From Cyclina sinensis (Eukaryota > Mollusca > Bivalvia > Venerida > Veneridae), in the NCBI GenBank assembly GCA_012932295.1, contig JAAONU010000014.1, positions 40,160,770 through 40,224,769 of the forward strand: a DNA stretch of 64,000 nt. Reading direction: 5' to 3'. Made by a program: the position numbers and the translations under genes. Of this stretch, positions 45,476 through 56,829 are shown piece after piece (within the stretch, counting starts at the first letter, position 1; each line of letters starts with the position of its first letter). The notes beneath the pieces are model-generated. The model worked only from the letters and a program-made list of their open reading frames with translations. It searched no databases and was not told the origin of the DNA.

Positions 45476-46793
45476 TGAGCTCAAATAGATAGAGATACAG
45501 AAGACTTGGACATTTTATTAGGAATTAAATGTCATTTTTCCAAAGATTCAGAACTGAATCTTTTTTAATTTTATTTGAAATATATTATATTTTGCCCTTC
45601 TTCAAATGTATGTCGCACGCGGTATGCTATACACATTTGTGACGTCATGTGTTGAAACGCAGACAGTCAGTCAAATTTGAGTTTACACGCAAACCTATAC
45701 ATGTGCTGCAAATTTCACTTCACAGATAGTGCCAAAAGCATCAAATAGGTCATGGGCTTCCATATTGAACGTCGAAAAGAACAACAAAAATAATATCTGT
45801 AGAAAATTTTATTGCTCAAGAATACAAAACAAGGAAGTAAGTCTCAATAAAGTTAATATAACAGAGAAGTTTAAATCTACATGGAACAGTGTACATATTA
45901 TCCAAATTTCATAGGCGTAGCTTTAGAAGACATTGAATTATATCAGTTAGTCGGGCCAAAAGTCATATGCAATTAAATAATTCTGATAAGAAATGTTTTC
46001 TTATGTAAGTGTATGTAAAAACAAATGACCGCTAGTGCGAGACCAATTTCAATCCTAGAGTCATTCGAACAATCGATGTTTAGTTTTACTAAACAATTCT
46101 ACTCACCAAATATTATTATGGAGATACTATTGCAAGCAGTTATAGAGAAAGAGTTTAAACCATTTTTTCTCAATATGTTCTTATATAAAACATGACCCTA
46201 AGAACAATCCTACCAGCGGTCCACTTCTCCAGGTCCTGCGGTTTAAGAGAAGTAGAAAATACACGTAAAGCAAAGACTGATAATTCAAGAGATAGTACAA
46301 ATCACTGAAGACACCCTGGCATCATTGTTTACGACTACAAATATAGTCTTACTTAATTTGAAGCTTAGGTTTATTTTGTATTTGGAACTGATTGTAAATG
46401 TAACTTTATTGCCAGTAATTCCGAATGTATTAATTCCTTTTCTTTTATAAAAGTCTACTGCACAGTATTTCTTCATTTTCTCTGAAAAAAAAACTAAATG
46501 AAAACTTAACATGATTAACAATTGATCAATTAATGTGTCATGAAAATTCCTTACACTCATTTAATAAATTTAACACATATACACCTAAGTTACGATAGTC
46601 GTTGTACTTAAAAAGTGAGCGGTATAGGGGTCAAACAATATCAATGTTATTTAAAGACAGTGATTTAAGCATTGATTATGTTCTTTATGATCTTGAAAAA
46701 AACTCATGCCATATATTGCATTTCTTACTTTAACTATGTTAAATTAAACAAATGGTCTCTACAGTTCATTATGTTAGACCAAAAGTCAATATT
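45476..46793. other. Downstream flank of gene B
   Basis: From 45722 on this aligns with duplicate D (4632-6640). It contains no exon of its own. The 91-codon minus frame at 46285-46560 lies in this flank and its equivalent in D is broken, so it is not kept as a gene. Confidence 0.55.
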
Positions 46794-49700
46794 CTAGTTA
46801 TAAAGATGTCTTCTATATTCCCTTTGTGAGCGTTTCTGGCAGATACCATGACGATTTATCGCCCCGACATAATCAAAACGGTCGGGATACCGAAGAAACG
46901 GTGTCATTTCCTCTTGTGTTGGACTCCTTTCCGTTTTATTAGATAGTTTACGCGTATTTGTTTCTTTGTCAACAGTAGTGGTCATCACAGTAGACTGCTG
47001 GTATGATGGTCTTGTATGTCCAGCACTGTGAGTCCTGTAATGTCGGTGTTCATAGGTTCCATATCTTTTATTCTCATATGTGATGCCAGAACAGTAATTG
47101 GTTTCAAGAGGAGTATCGTATCGAGTACTTAAATATCTGCCTTTTTCGTAGACACCCTTTTCTTGAAGACCATAGTTTTCTTGTAGAACTCCCGACTTAT
47201 TTGTTTTATCAATCCATGTCTCTATAGGTCTTTCATGTCTCTCATTCACTCCTTGAGCCACCCCCTTTGCCAGAACAGGTCCGGAATCATGAAGCAACAA
47301 CGCTGGCCAAACGACAAACTGAATGAGACGCCCGCTGCGCATGTACGGCTTATACATTTCGGTATTGAGAACGTCTCCATTCCGAGGTATTGGACATATA
47401 ACAATTGGAGGATCTTGAATCTTTATATGTAAAAATGTAAACAATGCATATCAGGAAAACCAACAGTAAACAAAAAACAGTTTCCTTATACAGTAAAAAG
47501 TAGAGGAAAAGATAGCATAAACTTATTCATAGATCAATACAAAAAAGACACCACAATCAATTAACGAAAAAGAGAACCAGAGGAGTTACCGCCTTGGAAA
47601 AGTCAATGGCAAATCACTGACAGTTTTAACCAGGTATTTTGTAAGTGCACCAACCTCACACTTGCCCCAACAGGTATTTATTAGAACAAACAAGAACATA
47701 TGTCTTGGTGAATTAACTCCAACGGTCCCATCAACTCGTAAATGTTGCAAAAGCACACAAACATATGAACATAAAAAAGCTAAAATGGCATTGTAGAGTG
47801 AAAAGGATACGTACTCAATGACCTGACATCAGAGTTCTTTGAGTTAAATCATCAAGAATATTATGAATACAATTTTATTAAAAGATGACAGCTTATTCTA
47901 GACACCTGTTATTTTGCCATTTAAGCATGAGAAAAAAAGAAAGAAATGCCAAGTTTTTTCATCGAACGGTAGTCAGCCATTATAGTAACTGACAATTTGA
48001 TGAAATAAAAGCCTTTAATATTTAGTTAAAAAACAACTTTTTTCACCTCAAGTACTTTAAAAGAATGGCAAATGCACCTTACTAGTGGATCCTGAATTTT
48101 ACTGTGTGTAAAAACCACGTACCCCTTTATTATAATGTCTTCTGGATACTTACTGCCATTAGCCAGCATGTCTCAACGCACTCTTTTACAAATGATTTAA
48201 TCTCCATTGCCTGTCTAAGAGTTTGATCTCTTGACACTCGCAGACGGTCAATATATTCCTGTAAAGAAATGCAAGACTGATAGAGTACTTCATTTCATTT
48301 CACTAGCGATTCATAACTGCTTACTGAGGATGAAAAATATCCGTGACTGTATGTCGCAGTCATAAAGGATCAAGGTTGTAAGACAAGACTGTCTCGACTG
48401 TATGTCGCAGTCATAAAGGATCAAGGTTGAAAGACAAGTCTGTCTCGACTATATGTCGCAGTCATAAAGGATCAAGGTTGAAAGACAAGTCTGTCTCGAC
48501 TGTATGTCGCAGTCATAAATGATCAAGGTTGTAAGACAAGACTGTCTCGACTGTATGTCGCAGTCATAAATGATCAAGGTTGTAAGATAAGACTGTCTCG
48601 ACTGTATGTCGCAGTCATAAAGGATCAAGATTGAAAGACAAGTCTGTCTCGACTGTATGTCGCAGTCATAAAGGATCAAGGTTGAAAGACAAGTCTGTCT
48701 CGACTGTATGTCGCAGTCATAAAGGATCAAGGTTGAAAGACAAGTCTGTCTCGACTGTATGTCGCAGTCATAAAGGATAAAGGTTGTAAGACAAGACTGT
48801 CTCGACTGCCATTTTCTATGTGCAAATTTCCTTTCAAATTCAAGTTAAACAGTTGCCACTTTTAAAAAAAGTTTTACCTGATATAGGTTCAGCTTTGCCG
48901 TTGATGACAGTGCTTTCCTCATGTCTTTCAACTGTTTTGTAATGTTATCAGGAACTGGTTCATCTCCCTGTAGCATATAAATGTTAGATTTTACTAACTT
49001 CTGACACTCGTATTTGATTCCGATAACCCAGGGACATTATTTGAACAATCGTGATAGAGATTTACTTAATAATGCTATAACCATATCTCAGAGCTCTGGG
49101 TGGTTTTAAAGGAGAAGATTCTTTGTAGTTTTTCATCATATTTTTATAGAAGGGAGAATTCTGCAAGGACTGACATTCTTTGAACAATTTTGATAGAGCT
49201 TCATGCAAGTAACATTCCTGCCAAGTTAAATAAACTATGACCCGGTAGTTTAAGTGAAGATGTTGTCGGACGAATAACTTGACTACGCACTGACGTAGAA
49301 CACATAGGGATAATGAAATCTCACACCAAGCATATTTTGCTCAGGTTTACGAAAAGTGATAACTTTATTTATCCAGATGTCCAGTAAAATCATCTCTGTT
49401 CTTTCATTACAAGATGTATCTACAGTGCGTCTAATCGAAATCAATTAATTTAATATGTCAAACAGAGAAATCCAATGTGTTTTCTTTCTTCTTATTCGAC
49501 TTCTGCATTCAGCACTATTACTACTTTGATTTTCTTTGTTGACAACTGTAGCTAACTAACAACTCAAACACTTACCTCGTTTGTTGAAAATGTAAGGGTT
49601 TTGTGCAATTTCTCCATTTGAAGTTTTGCTTGACTTTTGCAAAACTCCATAACGTTCTGGAAGAAGGAAATATGAAGATAAAGTTTAACGTTATACATAT

Positions 49701-52700
49701 GAAGAGAGATGAAAATAACATCAAATATTAAAAAGATTTCAGCAAAAACAGAATAATATTTTCCACATTTCATGACAATGAATAATTTGTGACGTTGTTT
49801 CTGTGTTATCGATCTAGACCAGTCGTCGCTACTTTGACCACTAAAAAGTATATGCCAATTCAAAACGTTATAATACCATGAGTATCCCTAACAGCGTCTG
49901 GATGACTTCTTCCTCGCTACCGAAATGACATTCAATAATTTCATAGGCATCCGTCCATTGGTTGTCGTAAAGTTCAGCATATCTTTCAGCTAGTTTTGTT
50001 GGGCGATCTTTGTCACTAAGGTCGGCAATATTCGGATTATTGTTTGTTAATTTGTCACCCATTGCTTTGCTGGGCCTAAATAGATCACAAATTCCAATAA
50101 TAACAGCAGAACTCACAGTGTGAAGTATCCTATAATTTCATTTTCTCTTAGCATTACAACCGGTATAAAAAAAGGAAAAAGTAATTATATCATATCATAA
50201 ACATTAAGTAAGAGCTTTTTCAGGGTTTTTACAATATAAAGTATTTACAAAATGATCTTTTAAAACAGCTTTAAGACCTTTTTAGCTCGAATGCAATGTA
50301 GTCTCTAGATACAAGACTGTTTTTACTCAAGGCAGTACATATTTCAAGTACACTGCGTAGAACAGTGTAAATGCATGATTTAGTAGATACACCATGTTAA
50401 GTAAATACAATTTACATATGGTTAGACTTAGACAGGTATATCATAAAGTGGTTTTATCGGGAGTGTGCTTTGTTTTTTCTCATTTCCGAACGATGCAAAG
50501 CTAGTTCTAATATTTACAACTTCATAATAAAAAATTAAAACCTTGTTTTTGTCTCGTCAAGTTCTCTCTCTGCATGTTTTAACTTTGTTAAAGCCCGATG
50601 AAGCTTGTCATTGGTATCATTTAACTGTTTCTGGCTCTCCTCAAGCTTCTTCTCCAGCTCACGTCTACCACTGAAACCAAACCTATTCTGTTCTAACTTC
50701 TCTTGAAGACTTTTAATTTCCATCTCTTGCATTTTGGTTTGATTCTGCATCTCTTCAATCTTCTTTTTTTTATCTTTAATGATATCGTCACTTGTCTCTT
50801 CTAAATCTTTCAGTTTCTTTGCCCAGTCTTTCTCCTTTTGTTCGAGTGTATTTTCAATGTTCGCGATTTCTCGTTTAAATGCCAGTTCTTGGTCATTTGA
50901 AATCTTCTGCTGCCTTTCTTTGGAGAAAGTGCTAAGTATTTTCCTCAAATCATTTCTTTCATTCCGATAGCGGTCTCTGTGAGTTTCGGATTCCTTCAAA
51001 CGTCTTTCAAAGTCGATTATTGTCTTTTCTATCTCAGCTTTTGTTTTTACAACAACCTAATACATGTAGAAACTGTATCTGATGACATGTTTCCCTCTAA
51101 CATTATAACTGTTTAGCGAGCAACTAACTGATACTTCGTCATTAAAGAGACATCTCATAGAGAAACAGATTTTCGTAATTATTTTTTTTAAATAGGAAGG
51201 GAGGGATTTATTCATGCTTAGTCTTTGTCTATAACAACCTCATATCGAAGCAAGAAAAGTCAGCATCATAATTGCTTACTGAGTAGAGCATTTTCCCGTA
51301 CTAACGATAATATAAATCAAGGATTTTAATCTTATATTAAAAAAGATAACTGTCAAAGGAATAAAACTGCTTTTGAGGTGTATTGCTTTAATTCCAAACA
51401 TTTGAAAATAATACATGACACTAAATATTAAAAGAAATTGTCTGAAATGTTTTACTAGATATCACTTAATGAATTCATGATTATTTCATAATGAACACAG
51501 AGTCAGCCCACAAAGTCAGCAAAAAAAGGCATGCTATTTTTTGAGGCAGACAAAGAGACGCTACTTTTTAAGGCACACAAAGGAAATTGCAAAAAGACCT
51601 ATGAAGCTATACCTGTTCTATTTCTTCTGACACTGCCTGGAGAAGCTTATTAACTTCTTTCTCATATTCTCTCAGGTGGTTAGGCCCATTTATGTACTCT
51701 TGGAGATTTTGTAAAGCTGTCCTGTCACACCCATCACCATTTCGATCGTATGTGTCGTGTGTCATGTTTTCCATTCTTCCTCTCATAACGTGATGAGTTC
51801 TACAATTAGCACGTCGTATTGAACGCCACATTTGTATTGTGAAGCGGTTATTTAGAATATCACGACATAGATCAGATGAAGTGATTTTTCAACCTTATAT
51901 AGTGAAGACTATTTGAAACAGTTTGCATTCATTGTATCAGTATTTTAACTAGTATAAGCTTAACAAAACTTGCTAAAGATTTGACTTTTTATTTTATGAA
52001 TTTTAAAGATAAGGGTTTGACTTTTTATTTTATTAGTTTGGTTGGAAACTGTCTACCAGTGTGTGGATCTCATTCTAAAATGTTTATTATTCAACACACA
52101 AAAAAGAAAAATATAATATATAAATAACAAAAAAAAAGTCAAAGATAACTTAAACTAAGTGTAATTTTTATTGGAACGACATAGGAGTTGCTAAAACACG
52201 TCTAAATAATCATCAGAAAATTGTAGAAAAAACAACATTCTGTATTTCTATTTATAATTTCGTAGAGCTCAGACAGCGATCAACAAAAAAAATCACGCAA
52301 GAATTATTTAAAGAAATAATGTAATAAGGAACCAAGTACCCTGCAATCTTTATACTGAAAAAAATCTTAAGTCGTAAATGTAATAAAGTGCACTTTAGTA
52401 AAACACTTAAGTATATGTGTGATAAACTGCACTTTAGTAGAAGATATTATAACAAACACATTAGCATATAATATGAAAAATGTGCACTTAGTAGATAACC
52501 TTTCAAATCACACTTAAGCTGATCATGTTATAAAGCGCACTTTAGTTGATGTTGTGATAAAGTGCGCTTTAGTAGATAATGTAATGAGACTCACTTTAGA
52601 AAGCAATGTGATAAAGAACACTTTAATAGATAATGTGATAGACTGTTGTACAGCTGACAATGTAGAAAGTGCACTTTTGTAGATAATATGACAAAATGCA

Positions 52701-53633
52701 CTATTATAGTAATGTCATTATGTCACATTTAATGATAAAATACACTTTTGTTGATTATGTGAAAAAGTGCACTTTTGAAAATAATTTTATTAATCGAACT
52801 TTAGTAGATCGTGTGATAAAGTGCCGCTTAGTTGATCATGAGCGAAAGTACACTTCAGTTGATCATTTAATAGTGTTCACTTTAGTATATAATGTGATAG
52901 AGAACACTTAAAACGATAATGTGATAAATGTTCTTGTGATAAAGCGAACTTCCATTGTAAATGTGATTAAGAGCACTTTAGTAGATACTCCGATTAATAG
53001 CACTTTATTAGATCATGTCATAAAGTGCACTTGATTTGATTATGTGAAAAATTGTCCTTCAAAAGATCATGTGACAACGTGTACTTAAATAGATCATGTG
53101 ACAAAGTGCACTTAAGTAGATCATATGATTATGTACACTTTTGTACATAATAAATAAGCAGGATACAGAATACTTAAGGACATAAATTACGTTGACAACA
53201 AAATACTGACATAATCACAAAGAAAATAAACTTCTAAATATTCTTAAATGAAACCGAGTTTGAAAATGTTACGCAAGTAGGTCAGAAATCTGTTTTTATT
53301 TGTCATTCATATTGTTGACAACATAAAAATGATCTTTTAATTCTGAAACAGTTTAGTTTGAAACTCCTTTAAGAAATGCGTCTAGAAAAATGTTAAACAA
53401 GTAAACTCATAGCGTAGTTTTAGAAATACATAAAGTACAATGATAAAAAACATATGGAATACAAACTATCTAAAATCACATGTATTTTTTATGTTAAATA
53501 TTCAGCGTGATATATATCAAGTATAAAGTGTACAAAAGAAACAAAAAAAACCAAGCCTATTAGTTCTAGTAAAAATATTATCATAGGGCATTAAATGCTG
53601 GTGAATAAGAAAGAAAACTTACGTGCCAGACAT
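46794..53633 (-). CDS. Mitochondria-eating-protein-like gene B (8 exons, 604 aa)
   Basis: Exons (minus strand): 53623-53633, 51613-51799, 50542-51056, 49877-50075, 49576-49656, 48878-48967, 48154-48258 and 46794-47420. Lengths sum to 1815 nt (605 codons with stop); all phases agree and no stop intervenes. Residues 1-66: short N-terminal region with DRNGDG. 67-237: coiled coil (ERNDLRKIL...KKIEEMQNQ). 243-361: helical module MGDKLTNNN..SDKDRPTKLAERYAELYDNQWTD. 362-396: EYIDRLRV...ECVETCWLMA. 397-453: IQDPPIVIC...VVWPALLLHDSGPVLAKGVAQG, which aligns in order with the C-terminal domain of vertebrate MIEAP/SPATA18 (ETCWLM.., PP.., VWPAL, KG.A). 454-604: a polar, probably disordered tail. MIEAP works in mitochondrial quality control; the coiled-coil arrangement here is longer at the N terminus than I expect of vertebrates. 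The donor after exon 3 is weak (GTTTTAA). Confidence 0.85.
48347..48808. repeat. 51-bp minisatellite, nine units, in intron 6 of gene B
   Basis: The unit is CTGTATGTCGCAGTCATAAA, GGATCAAGGTTGAAAGACAA, GTCTGTCTCGA with few differences between copies. Pseudogene A has a single equivalent at about 17168-17210 (CCAGGTTGAAAATCAAGTCT then GTCTCTACTGTCATTTTC). The array therefore expanded in B after the duplication. A period of 51 keeps frames open and accounts for the 93-codon minus frame. Confidence 0.9.
49060..49370. mobile_element. GCTCACCT-type repeat fragment in intron 5 of gene B
   Basis: TCTCAGAGCTCTGGGTGGTT, TTAAAGGAGAAGATTCTTTG and the end CCAAGCATATTTTGCTCAGG match 8955-9235. It lies at the same position relative to exon 5 in both places, so it was present before copy D split off. 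Confidence 0.6.
52385..53160. repeat. Decayed 27-bp minisatellite in intron 1 of gene B
   Basis: Units of GTGATAAAGTGCACTTTAGT plus AGATAAT are still visible but heavily mutated. Where intact, the unit junction AAAGTGCACTTT is a perfect 12-bp palindrome. It is the counterpart of 21971-23515. Confidence 0.8.
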
Positions 53634-53790
53634 GTTTACACTGGCCCGTTGCTACATTTTCAAACTGAAATACATTTAAAACAGGCTATCCAATCAGAAA
53701 CAAGCTCGCTACTTTCGATTTCGGAATAGAGTAGTACTTTTTTTACCGGACACCGTTTATTGTAATCACGTGACATAAAAAAAGCGAGAA
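53634..53790 (-). promoter_or_regulatory. Conserved 5' flank / probable promoter of gene B
   Basis: It aligns closely with 24093-24260 upstream of A: CAGTTTGAAAATGTA, the inverted CCAAT motif (CTATCCAATCA on the plus strand) and CTACTTTCGATTT. No TATA box is clear. Its role is inferred from conservation beside the shared start exon. Confidence 0.4.
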
Positions 53791-55300
53791 GTATCCGAAA
53801 TGTCAAGACTTAAGGTCAATATTAACACGGCATCAGTAAAATCTTGTTCTATCAACTAAAAAACAATAACAGCCAATATTGAACAAAACAAATAGATGAA
53901 GCACTTTGACGAAGAAGAAAAATTTACCGCGATAATGTGAACAAGTTTTGACATACCTTTACCGATTGTAACAGCGTTGTCACAAATTAAATAGTAACTT
54001 CACAAAACAGCTGTTATTCGTGGAATATAATTTACTTCCTTGTCCCACTAACTGTTCCAAGCCATGATATTGGCAAAAATATTGATTTAAATCTTCTTTG
54101 CTTAGTTTGATATTTACCTTACCTCTTTAAACAAACGATTACGGGTAAATCGCGCTATCTTACCTTTTAAAGAAGTGTTCAAATATAAATAACGTAATTG
54201 ACACCGCCACGAACCCCTCTGCGCTTGAATGCATTTAAACACGAATGGTATCTTCAGTGTCTTTTTTTCTGAAGCGCATGAAGCGTATCTTATATAGACT
54301 ATATTTTGTCATGATATAGGTTTTTTTCTTGAAACGATACAACTCAATTCATCCGAAGGTTGAAAAAGTCTGATATAGATAGTATAGATTAATTGAGACA
54401 GACTTAATTACAATGTAGACTAAACCTGTTTCAAAGAATTTCATAAATAAAATTTTCGTGGTTTTATTTATTCATTTTTATTTTTAGGCCCCCGGAGGGA
54501 GCATATTGAATTGTTTACTGTATGTTTGCCCCAAATTTTTAACCTTTTTGAGGCACCGACGGGGGCATGGCGTTTATTCGAACGTATTGCTTGTTTATTT
54601 TTTTATCCATTATTTATAATCATCTACAAGTGAGGTTTAACAGAAAATAACCCGAGACCTTATTTTCAGCATGATTTAAAAGACCATAAACAAAGTTTTA
54701 ACAGAAAATAAGACGACACCATGAAATAGCCAAAATATTATACACTTTAAACCGTTCATATACATTTAACACTAGTTTCGGCCTAACCAGTCGGAAAGAA
54801 AGAAGCACTGCACGCGTTTCATTGAATTTAAACGCGGAAGTAAATTATATCTGTGTTAGATAAATTGTTAATTTCCTCTCTTATTTATTATTTAGTTTAT
54901 TATGAGCTTAACCGAAAAAAACAAAAATGATTTAATGAGCATACAGTAGTTTGGTTGTTGAATATTAAAAGCAATAATGATGATCTTGCAGAAAGAGTTT
55001 TTGATGGATACTCTCCTGTCCATGCATGTTTTCGCGGCAAGGACAGATAACCCAACTGTAAAGGTATAAGTTGTTGAAACAGGTGGATCTAGATCGAGAC
55101 TTGGAAACTTAAAGTAGGTACATAAAGGTATTTTTCTTTGCAACCGTTTTGTGTACTTGAAATGATTAATACGTATGTCTATACAATCCGATTCGATAAA
55201 CATGTAAATATATACAATAGGTTATAGTCAAAATACATGAACACGTACATGCTGAAACCTATTTTATAATATTAGATGCTAGAGTCATTTTAATGTCGTC
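53791..55300. other. Upstream flank of gene B with the empty transposon site
   Basis: This flank aligns piecewise with 24260-24588, 35191-35320, 38400-38570 and 40540-40800. GGGTA at 54143-54147 is the uninserted equivalent of the AGGTA target of the 10.6-kb transposon. A remnant with CCCCCGGAGGGAGCATATTG (54487-54506) and CACCGACGGGGGCATGG (54555-54571) is a common bivalve repeat edge. No exon is seen. Confidence 0.6.
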
Positions 55301-55383
55301 TGATTGCTTTGTTATTTGTTACGGTCTAGTGCATACCTATAAGTGTATAAATACAACCCCTGACAACTGCGTCAGGGAATCGA

Positions 55384-55445
55384 TTCTTTGGCTCAGTGGT
55401 TAGAAAGTTGGTCTTCGAGTTCGAATCCCACTCTGGGTTGTGCAT
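55384..55445 (+). other. tRNA-like sequence (A and B boxes)
   Basis: TTTGGCTCAGTGGTTAGAAAG resembles an A-box region and GAGTTCGAATCCCACTC a B-box and T arm. The distance between them is too short for a full tRNA with an anticodon stem, and the acceptor stem does not pair. It is probably a SINE head or tRNA relic. Confidence 0.4.
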
Positions 55446-56829
55446 TCTAAGATACATTGAATCGGACTTTCTTTTTCGTAAGATGTTTCTCCTATTATTT
55501 TCTGTCTGTGCAGAGCCCGCCCGTCCGACTTTTGTCTGAAGAGTATATCTAACGACTTTCTTTACTACCTATAAAAAGTTTAACTATTTTGTTAAACAAA
55601 CTGCAAGACAAGCTATATTGTGCTATATCGCAGATTTACTAATATATGAGTATCTCTAGCTTAACTGGATAGGTTGGAAAGCAGGTAAAAGTGTCCAAAC
55701 AACATTTGAAAACACCTAGGTCTAAAAATAGATCTTTTAAGTTTATTTTTACGTAAATATTCTCCTTGAAGGACAATGCACCTGGTCAACATTGAGACCC
55801 CCCGTCGCTACCCACGTACCTGCCACAACTCCCACACAAACTCCTGTGCTTAAAATACAGTTAAAGTAATGAAAACAGATTGGCTTAAATATTGTGAAAA
55901 AAGAGCACAAAAAGTAATTCACTTTTTCTTGTTCTTTGCACTAATAGAAAATTAAAAGATAGAGATGACCATAAACTCCATACAATAATACAGTGCAACA
56001 AAAACAAACCGTTGCGGCGATTAGATTATAATTATCCATCTGGAAAGTACCCAAGTGATAAACTGAAATACTTTATTACTAAACTAACAACTTACTTTGA
56101 GGACACCTAAACATTTAATTTGTCTAATCTCTCTCTCTCTTTCTTTCTCTCTCTCTCTTTCTTTCTCTCTCTCTCTCTCTCTCTCACACAGTACATTTAA
56201 GCCTTTTCAACAAACTTTTAAATGACACAATCCATCTATGTGGATGTATGGGCTTGTGATATCTGCTGACATATTTATGATATTAAACATAATGCATTGG
56301 ATCCATTTTTTATTTTTAACACATGTTCATATTTTTAACCCTCTTAAAAATGAAACTTAGATATAGTTATTTCAGAATGTTGTATCAGTAATATTTTGTT
56401 TTCATGTAAACCATATGTTAAATGCATTGCCGTCATATCTTTTAAATATATCATATATACCACTTGGGGTGATGACCTTGTGGTTGTTATTGAAATTGAT
56501 AAATATGAAAAAGACTACTTTGAGCCAACCGTATCTTACTTTTGTTAGAAAAAAAATCCTCTTTTTGAGGAGTTTTACCTAACTTACGATAGAATAAACT
56601 CTAAGTTATTCGACTGAAAGTCACTTATTTATTCAATTAATTCGTCAGTCTTTGGTTACACCTCTTCTTTCCTAATTCGTTAACAGTCTATGATGTGGTT
56701 CTAAATCGCTTAAATATTTACAACAATTTATCGAAATCTTTAATCATGATTTGTATACTGTACTTTTTCAGGATAAATCCGAAGTGGAGCTAAATGCCAA
56801 ACAAAAAATAATAATTGCCGATCGTCAAA
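55446..56829. other. Intergenic stretch before gene C
   Basis: A (CT)n microsatellite lies at 56129-56188. A weak LINE-like or low-complexity piece precedes it (55900-56110). The acceptor TTTTTCAG at 56764-56771 opens the exon that holds the likely start codon of gene C; its first part (56772-56829) is probably 5' UTR with two very short upstream frames. The first noncoding exon is not identified. Confidence 0.45.
56129..56188. repeat. (CT)n microsatellite
   Basis: CTCTCT runs interrupted by TTTCTTTCTCT, ending CACACA. Confidence 0.9.

Noticed and set aside
48449..48730. 93-codon frame of 17-residue repeats
   Set aside because: It is an artefact of the 51-bp intronic minisatellite of gene B.
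55384..55445. Functional tRNA gene
   Set aside because: A and B boxes are too close, the anticodon arm is absent and the acceptor stem does not pair.
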